Source of the DNA: Lactobacillus helsingborgensis
Lineage (GTDB): Bacteria; Bacillota; Bacilli; Lactobacillales; Lactobacillaceae
Direction: 5' to 3'
DNA: 64,000 bases
Assembly: GCF_000970855.1 (NCBI RefSeq)
Contig: NZ_KQ034046.1
Coordinates: 241,567-305,566 of the forward strand
Shown here: in pieces, positions 59,666 to 64,000 of the stretch
How positions within the stretch are numbered: position 1 is the stretch's first letter
Layout: each line of letters begins with the position of its first letter
Translations under genes and position numbers: made by a program
Notes under the pieces: model-generated
Database searches by the model: none
What the model was told of the DNA's origin: nothing
The model's input: only the letters and a program-made list of their open reading frames with translations

Positions 59666-61528
59666 TTGGATAAAGCAGTAGAAAATAATAAAACTAAGAG
59701 TACGGCAAAGCGTACGAAAACTCTGGGACGTCTGCTCAAATTAGTTGCCAGTACCAGTCCCTGGATGCTCATTACTTCAAGCGTTGCGATTATTTTAACC
59801 GCCGCAGCAAATGTATTAGGGTCATTATTTATTGAGCGTTTAATCAATGACTATATCATTCCGCTTACTAAAGAGGCTCAACCTAACTTTGGTCCGCTTT
59901 TACATGCAATTGCCGTGATGTTTGGTTGCTATGCTATTGGTTTTATTTCCAACTATCTTTTTGCCGTATTAATGGCGGTTTTAGCGCAAAAAGTACAGTT
60001 CAGGGTTCGTAACGAAATGTTCGAACACATGGAAAAATTGCCTATTTCATATTTTGACGAAAATGACTACGGCGATATTATGAGTCGCTACACTAACGAT
60101 ATTGATACGTTAATGCAGATGATTTCACAGTCAATTCCGCAATTTATGAACTCAGTATTAAACTTAATTTTTGTGTTAGGAGCAATGCTGACCTTAAGCT
60201 GGCAATTAACTATTTTTACATTAGTTGTTTTTGCACTTTCGATCATTATCGTCCGCTTCTTAACTGTCCGTTCTTCACATTTCTTTAAATTGCAACAAAA
60301 GGAATTGGGACAAGTTAACGGTTATAATGAAGAAATGCTTAATGGTCTTAAGGTTATCAAGGTCTTTAGTCATGAACCAGAAGTCGAAGAAGACTTTAAT
60401 GCTTACAACGAATCTTTAAAAGAAGCTGCAGGCAAGGCTAACACTTACGCCACAGTTTTATTCCCAATTATGGGTAACATGGGCAATTTGCTGTATGTTT
60501 TAATTGCAGTCTTAGGTGGAGCGGTTGCTATCAATCGTATTGCCCCGCTTTCTCTCGGTGTAATTGGTGCCTTTTTACAGTTATCTAAACAGTTTGCTAT
60601 GCCAATTGCTCAGATTTCACAGCAGTTGAATTCTATTGTGATGGCCTTAGCTGGTGCTGAAAGAATTTTCAATTTAGAAGATCAACCAGTTGAACTCGAT
60701 GACGGTGACGTCACTATTACCAAAGATGAAAACGTCAAGGGTGCATGGCACTGGAATGTGCCGCAAAAAGACGGTTCTATCAAGAAAATTACGGTTAAAG
60801 GTCATATTGTGTTTGACCACGTTAACTTTGGTTATTCACCGAATAAACAAATTCTGTATAATATTTCCATTGATGCTAAACCAGGTATGAAAGTAGCATT
60901 AGTTGGTGAAACCGGTGCTGGTAAAACCACTATTTCAAACATGATCAATCGTTTTTATGAAATTAATTCAGGAACGATCACTTATGATGGTATTCCAATT
61001 AGCAGGATAAAAAAGGATGATCTGAGACGGTCATTATCAATAGTTTTGCAAGACACTCATATGTTTACCGGAACGGTGATGGACAATATCCGCTTTGGTA
61101 ATGCTGAAGCTAGTGACGATGATGTTTATCAAGCAGCCCACTTATCTCATGCTGATGAATTTATCCATCATTTGGATGAAGGCTACAAGACTATTATTGA
61201 CGGTAACGGTGGCGATTTATCCCAAGGTCAAATGCAACTGCTTAGTATAGCGCGGGCAATGATTGCTGATGAACCAGTGATGATTTTGGATGAGGCAACT
61301 TCAAGTATCGATACGCAAACTGAAAAATTGGTTCAGGCGGGTATGGATAATTTGCTTGCCGGCAGAACCAGCTTTGTTATTGCACACCGTTTATCAACAA
61401 TAATTAACTCGGATTTGATTTTGGTCTTGGATCATGGTCATATCATTGAAGCTGGTAATCATGATCAGCTCTTAAAGAAAAAGGGCTACTATTACGAGCT
61501 GTATACGGGTAAAAAAGAAATAGAATAA
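59666..61528 (+). CDS. Heterodimeric ABC exporter half, catalytic subunit (LmrD-like)
   Basis: A 620-residue half transporter: six helices (~35-325) and an ATPase with normal Walker A GETGAGKTT, Walker B VMILDEATSSID and switch VIAHRLST, but a weakened signature DLSQGQMQL. Together with the partner this gives one full and one degenerate ATP site. The start is probably TTG 59666 after AGGTGATTAAT, abutting the partner's stop. Extra ~35 residues between the membrane and ATPase parts (WHWNVPQKDGSIKK). Confidence 0.9.
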   Translation: MDKAVENNKTKSTAKRTKTLGRLLKLVASTSPWMLITSSVAIILTAAANVLGSLFIERLINDYIIPLTKEAQPNFGPLLHAIAVMFGCYAIGFISNYLFAVLMAVLAQKVQFRVRNEMFEHMEKLPISYFDENDYGDIMSRYTNDIDTLMQMISQSIPQFMNSVLNLIFVLGAMLTLSWQLTIFTLVVFALSIIIVRFLTVRSSHFFKLQQKELGQVNGYNEEMLNGLKVIKVFSHEPEVEEDFNAYNESLKEAAGKANTYATVLFPIMGNMGNLLYVLIAVLGGAVAINRIAPLSLGVIGAFLQLSKQFAMPIAQISQQLNSIVMALAGAERIFNLEDQPVELDDGDVTITKDENVKGAWHWNVPQKDGSIKKITVKGHIVFDHVNFGYSPNKQILYNISIDAKPGMKVALVGETGAGKTTISNMINRFYEINSGTITYDGIPISRIKKDDLRRSLSIVLQDTHMFTGTVMDNIRFGNAEASDDDVYQAAHLSHADEFIHHLDEGYKTIIDGNGGDLSQGQMQLLSIARAMIADEPVMILDEATSSIDTQTEKLVQAGMDNLLAGRTSFVIAHRLSTIINSDLILVLDHGHIIEAGNHDQLLKKKGYYYELYTGKKEIE

Positions 61529-61534
61529 GTAAAA

Positions 61535-61572
61535 ATATTCCTAGTTTTTAAATGACTGGGAATATTTTTTTG
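61535..61572 (+). terminator. Terminator after the ABC exporter
   Basis: AAAATATTCCTAGT, loop, ACTGGGAATATTTTTTT. Confidence 0.8.
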
Positions 61573-61711
61573 TGTCTATTAAGACTATAAGCAATTATTA
61601 CTTTTAAAATATGAGTTTGTGTTATGGTAAAACAAAAGAATTTAACAGACTAGAGCTATTATTATTTTAGTTATTAACCTAAAAATTGACGTAAAGCGAA
61701 GGAATTAAGCA

Positions 61712-63238
61712 ATGAATCAAATTATACAAATCTTAAGTGAACGCAAGGGTGATCTGGGAATTGCCTTATTGCAGCATTTACAAATATCACTTCTTTCATT
61801 GCTAATTGCAATGGTAATAGCAATGCCGTTAGCTTTTTGGGCTGTAAAACATAGCAAGGCAGCAGAATTTTTACTGCAAGTTGCCAGTATTCTGCAAACA
61901 ATTCCTTCTTTAGCATTGCTGGGTTTATTAATTCCGCTAGTCGGCATTGGTACAGTACCCGCAGTAATTGCGCTTGTAGTCTATGCTTTATTGCCAATTT
62001 TTCAAAATACCTATTTAGGCTTAACTGAGATTGATCCGGCACTGGAAGAAGCCGCGGACGCATTCGGGATGTCTCGCATGCAAAAATTGCTCAAAGTGGA
62101 ATTGCCGTTAGCAATGCCTACTATTATTTCGGGTATCAGAACTGCTTTGGTTTTAATTATTGGCACCGCCACTATGGCTGCTTTAATTGGCGCCGGCGGT
62201 CTTGGTAGCTTTATCTTGCTGGGAATAGACCGCAATAATACTGGGTTAATAGTAATTGGTGCAGTTTGCTCTGGCGTTTTGGCTATTACCCTAAGTGCTT
62301 TAATTAAGTGGTTAGAACATGCCTCTGTCAAAGCAGCTTTGGGTATTTTGTTGGTCAGTGTCTTGTTTTTAGCAGGCAGCGGTATTTATGAAGCTGCCGC
62401 AAATCAAAAAGAAACTATTACTATTGCCGGTAAACTGGGATCTGAACCTGATATTTTAATTAATATGTATAAGGAATTAATTGAACAAGGGGACCCTCAC
62501 GTTCAAGTTACTTTAAAACCTAATTTTGGTAAGACCACTTTTTTATTCAGTGCTTTGAAAAACGGTAAGATAGATATCTATCCGGAGTTTACGGGGACTG
62601 TTTTGGAAACTTTTGCTAAAACTCCAGTCAAAACAGCAGGTTTAACCGAAAAAGAAACTTATGAAAAGGCCAAAAATTTAATGAATAAACAGGATAAGCT
62701 CACACTGCTTAAACCGATGGCCTATGATAATACCTATGCTTTAGCCGTTAAAACATCATTTAAAAAGAAAAATCATTTGGCCAAAATAAGTGATTTAGCA
62801 AACATTACCAATCAATTAAAGGGTGGCATGACGCTAGAATTTATTGATCGTGATGATGGCTTTAAAGGAATCAAAAAATTATATCAAATTGATTTCCCTG
62901 TCAAATCAATGGAACCGGCATTGCGTTATCAGGCAATTGACCAAAATAAGGTTAATATTGTTGATGCCTACTCAACAGACAGTGAATTAAGGCAATATCA
63001 TTTAAGTATCTTAAAAGATGACAGGCATAATTTCCCGATTTATCAAGGTGCACCTTTAATGAGCAATGATTTTGCCCGTAAACATCCCCAAATTGTCCGC
63101 AGTTTGAATAAGCTGGCCGGTAAAATAACTGAAAAACAAATGCAAGAGATGAACTACAAAGTAAATGTTAAAAACATGGATCCGGGACAGGTAGCGCATG
63201 ACTTTTTAGTGAAACAGCATTTGCTTAAGGAGAATTAA
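61712..63238 (+). CDS. Osmolyte ABC transporter, fused permease and substrate-binding protein (OpuB/OpuC-type)
   Basis: A 508-residue fusion. Residues 1-205: permease with six helices and EEAADAFGMSRMQKLLKVELPLAMP (the ABC-facing loop). Residues ~225-508: extracellular substrate-binding domain of the choline/betaine type (TITIAGKLGSEPDILINMYK, IDIYPEFTGTVLETF, VNIVDAYSTDSELRQY). Such fusions serve the OpuC/Egt-like uptake of glycine betaine, choline, carnitine or related thiols. The ATPase gene follows directly (AAGGAG within the end). Confidence 0.88.
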   Translation: MNQIIQILSERKGDLGIALLQHLQISLLSLLIAMVIAMPLAFWAVKHSKAAEFLLQVASILQTIPSLALLGLLIPLVGIGTVPAVIALVVYALLPIFQNTYLGLTEIDPALEEAADAFGMSRMQKLLKVELPLAMPTIISGIRTALVLIIGTATMAALIGAGGLGSFILLGIDRNNTGLIVIGAVCSGVLAITLSALIKWLEHASVKAALGILLVSVLFLAGSGIYEAAANQKETITIAGKLGSEPDILINMYKELIEQGDPHVQVTLKPNFGKTTFLFSALKNGKIDIYPEFTGTVLETFAKTPVKTAGLTEKETYEKAKNLMNKQDKLTLLKPMAYDNTYALAVKTSFKKKNHLAKISDLANITNQLKGGMTLEFIDRDDGFKGIKKLYQIDFPVKSMEPALRYQAIDQNKVNIVDAYSTDSELRQYHLSILKDDRHNFPIYQGAPLMSNDFARKHPQIVRSLNKLAGKITEKQMQEMNYKVNVKNMDPGQVAHDFLVKQHLLKEN

Positions 63239-63239
63239 A

Positions 63240-64000
63240 ATGACTTCAGCGATTAAATTTGAACATGTAAAAAAATCTTTTGCTGATAAAGTAGTGGTAA
63301 ATGATCTTAATCTTGATATTCAGCAGGGTGAGCTTTTTGTTCTTGTGGGCAATTCTGGCAGTGGGAAAACTACTTCTATTAAGATGATTAACCGTTTAGA
63401 AGACCCTAATGGTGGCCGCGTTTTAGTCAATCAGCGTCCTACTACTGAATATAACGTGCAAAAATTGCGCTGGCAAATTGGTTATGTGTTGCAACAAATT
63501 GCTCTTTTTCCTAATATGACGGTTGCAAAAAATATTACCCTAATTCCTGAAATACAGGGAGACAAAGGCAATTTAGCAGAAACTGCTGCCAAGTTACTAC
63601 AAGAAGTGGGGCTGAATCCAGAGGAATATGCTAAGAGATATCCTCATGAATTATCTGGTGGTGAGCAGCAGCGAATTGGTATTTTACGGGCAATTGCTTC
63701 TAAGCCGCCGATTGTTCTAATGGATGAGCCCTTTAGCGCCCTTGATCCTCTTTCTCGTGCCAATTTACAAAGCTTGGTAGTTGATCTGCATAAGCAACTG
63801 CACAATACCATTATTTTTGTTACCCATGACATGAATGAGGCTTTACGTTTAGCTGATAGAATCGCCATTATGAAAGATGGGCAATTATTGCAGGTTGATC
63901 AGCCTCAGGAAATATTGCGGCATCCGGCAAATAAGTATGTCAAGGACTTTTTCAAGGGCAGTCTTGGTAATGACTTGTATGAAACACCTTTAAGGCAAGC
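63240..64000 (+). CDS. Osmolyte ABC transporter ATP-binding protein (OpuCA-type), partial
   Basis: Starts at ATG 63240 after AAGGAGAATTAAA, one base after the permease stop, and runs off the right edge (253 codons seen, so no stop here). Walker A NSGSGKTTSIKMI, signature ELSGGEQQRIGILRAI, Walker B IVLMDEPFSALDP, H-loop VTHDMNEALRLAD. OpuCA and OpuBA proteins are ~320-390 residues, with C-terminal CBS domains in some. It energises the fused permease encoded just before it. Confidence 0.88.
   Translation, partial: MTSAIKFEHVKKSFADKVVVNDLNLDIQQGELFVLVGNSGSGKTTSIKMINRLEDPNGGRVLVNQRPTTEYNVQKLRWQIGYVLQQIALFPNMTVAKNITLIPEIQGDKGNLAETAAKLLQEVGLNPEEYAKRYPHELSGGEQQRIGILRAIASKPPIVLMDEPFSALDPLSRANLQSLVVDLHKQLHNTIIFVTHDMNEALRLADRIAIMKDGQLLQVDQPQEILRHPANKYVKDFFKGSLGNDLYETPLRQ

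Noticed and set aside
1-64000. CRISPR array, prophage, insertion sequence, tRNA or rRNA.
   Set aside because: No spaced direct-repeat array, phage structural genes, transposase or RNA gene signature was seen on reading both strands.

Overview
The window looks like a chromosomal stretch of a low-GC Lactobacillus (sensu stricto, L. delbrueckii/acidophilus-like group, which includes bee and bumblebee gut relatives). Reasons: AT-rich DNA with strong GGAGG ribosome sites, a surface enzyme ending in SLAP repeats, mannose-family PTS operons, a tandem NADH:flavin reductase pair like the H2O2-forming Nfr of L. johnsonii, and a housekeeping block rsmG-noc-parA-parB-DUF951-ychF-DUF1129. The species assignment is inference. 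No rRNA, tRNA, CRISPR array or complete insertion sequence was seen.

Layout. 1-5.5 kb is a decaying region: a tandem array of FtsX-type ABC permeases (one cut by the window edge, one intact, one lacking its N-terminus), an MFS remnant, a gene with two stop codons, and between them a 52-residue membrane peptide with a divergently encoded small RNA that looks like a type I toxin-antitoxin module (3.23-3.58 kb). 5.5-12.8 kb is a complete flavin-based extracellular electron transfer (EET) locus in two divergent arms: pplA-apbE-dmkA on the minus strand and ndh2-eetA-eetB-dmkB on the plus strand. 13.3-18.2 kb is a branched-chain amino acid ABC importer (livKHMGF) behind a consensus promoter, a Leu/Ile-rich leader peptide and a terminator/antiterminator. 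18.3-26 kb holds a methyltransferase, a phosphatase, a secreted matrixin-type protease, helD, a GNAT, an SGNH hydrolase, coaA and efp.

26-30.7 kb is an RpiR-regulated mannose-family PTS operon with a tyrosine-phosphatase-like first gene. 30.7-32.4 kb holds two odd basic proteins and a small orphan gene with a large hairpin behind it. 32.4-42.5 kb is a fructan-use region organised like the S. mutans LevQRST/levDEFGX/fruA regulon: a secreted GH32 fructanase with SLAP repeats, a four-gene sugar-sensing system (two sugar-binding proteins, a kinase and a regulator) and a divergent PTS operon with a LevX-like last gene. The fructanase and the PTS each have a cre site and share a TGACATTTA motif.

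42.5-52 kb is mixed: YaaA, a TetR-controlled ABC exporter, a second TetR, the two flavin reductases, a tyrosine phosphatase, a cytosolic ApbE-like protein with an altered metal-site motif, and CvpA. 52-57.8 kb is the chromosome partition/housekeeping block. 57.9-61.5 kb encodes a heterodimeric ABC exporter with asymmetric nucleotide sites. 61.7-64 kb is an osmolyte (OpuB/OpuC-type) ABC importer running off the right edge.

Working together, the EET arms would move electrons from NADH through Ndh2 and demethylmenaquinone to the flavinylated lipoprotein PplA and on to external acceptors. The cytosolic flavin reductases are a second flavin redox outlet. Two PTS systems, the fructanase and the Liv/Opu importers give a nutrient-scavenging profile. 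The items I consider most worth testing are the type I toxin-antitoxin candidate and the leader-peptide attenuator in front of liv.
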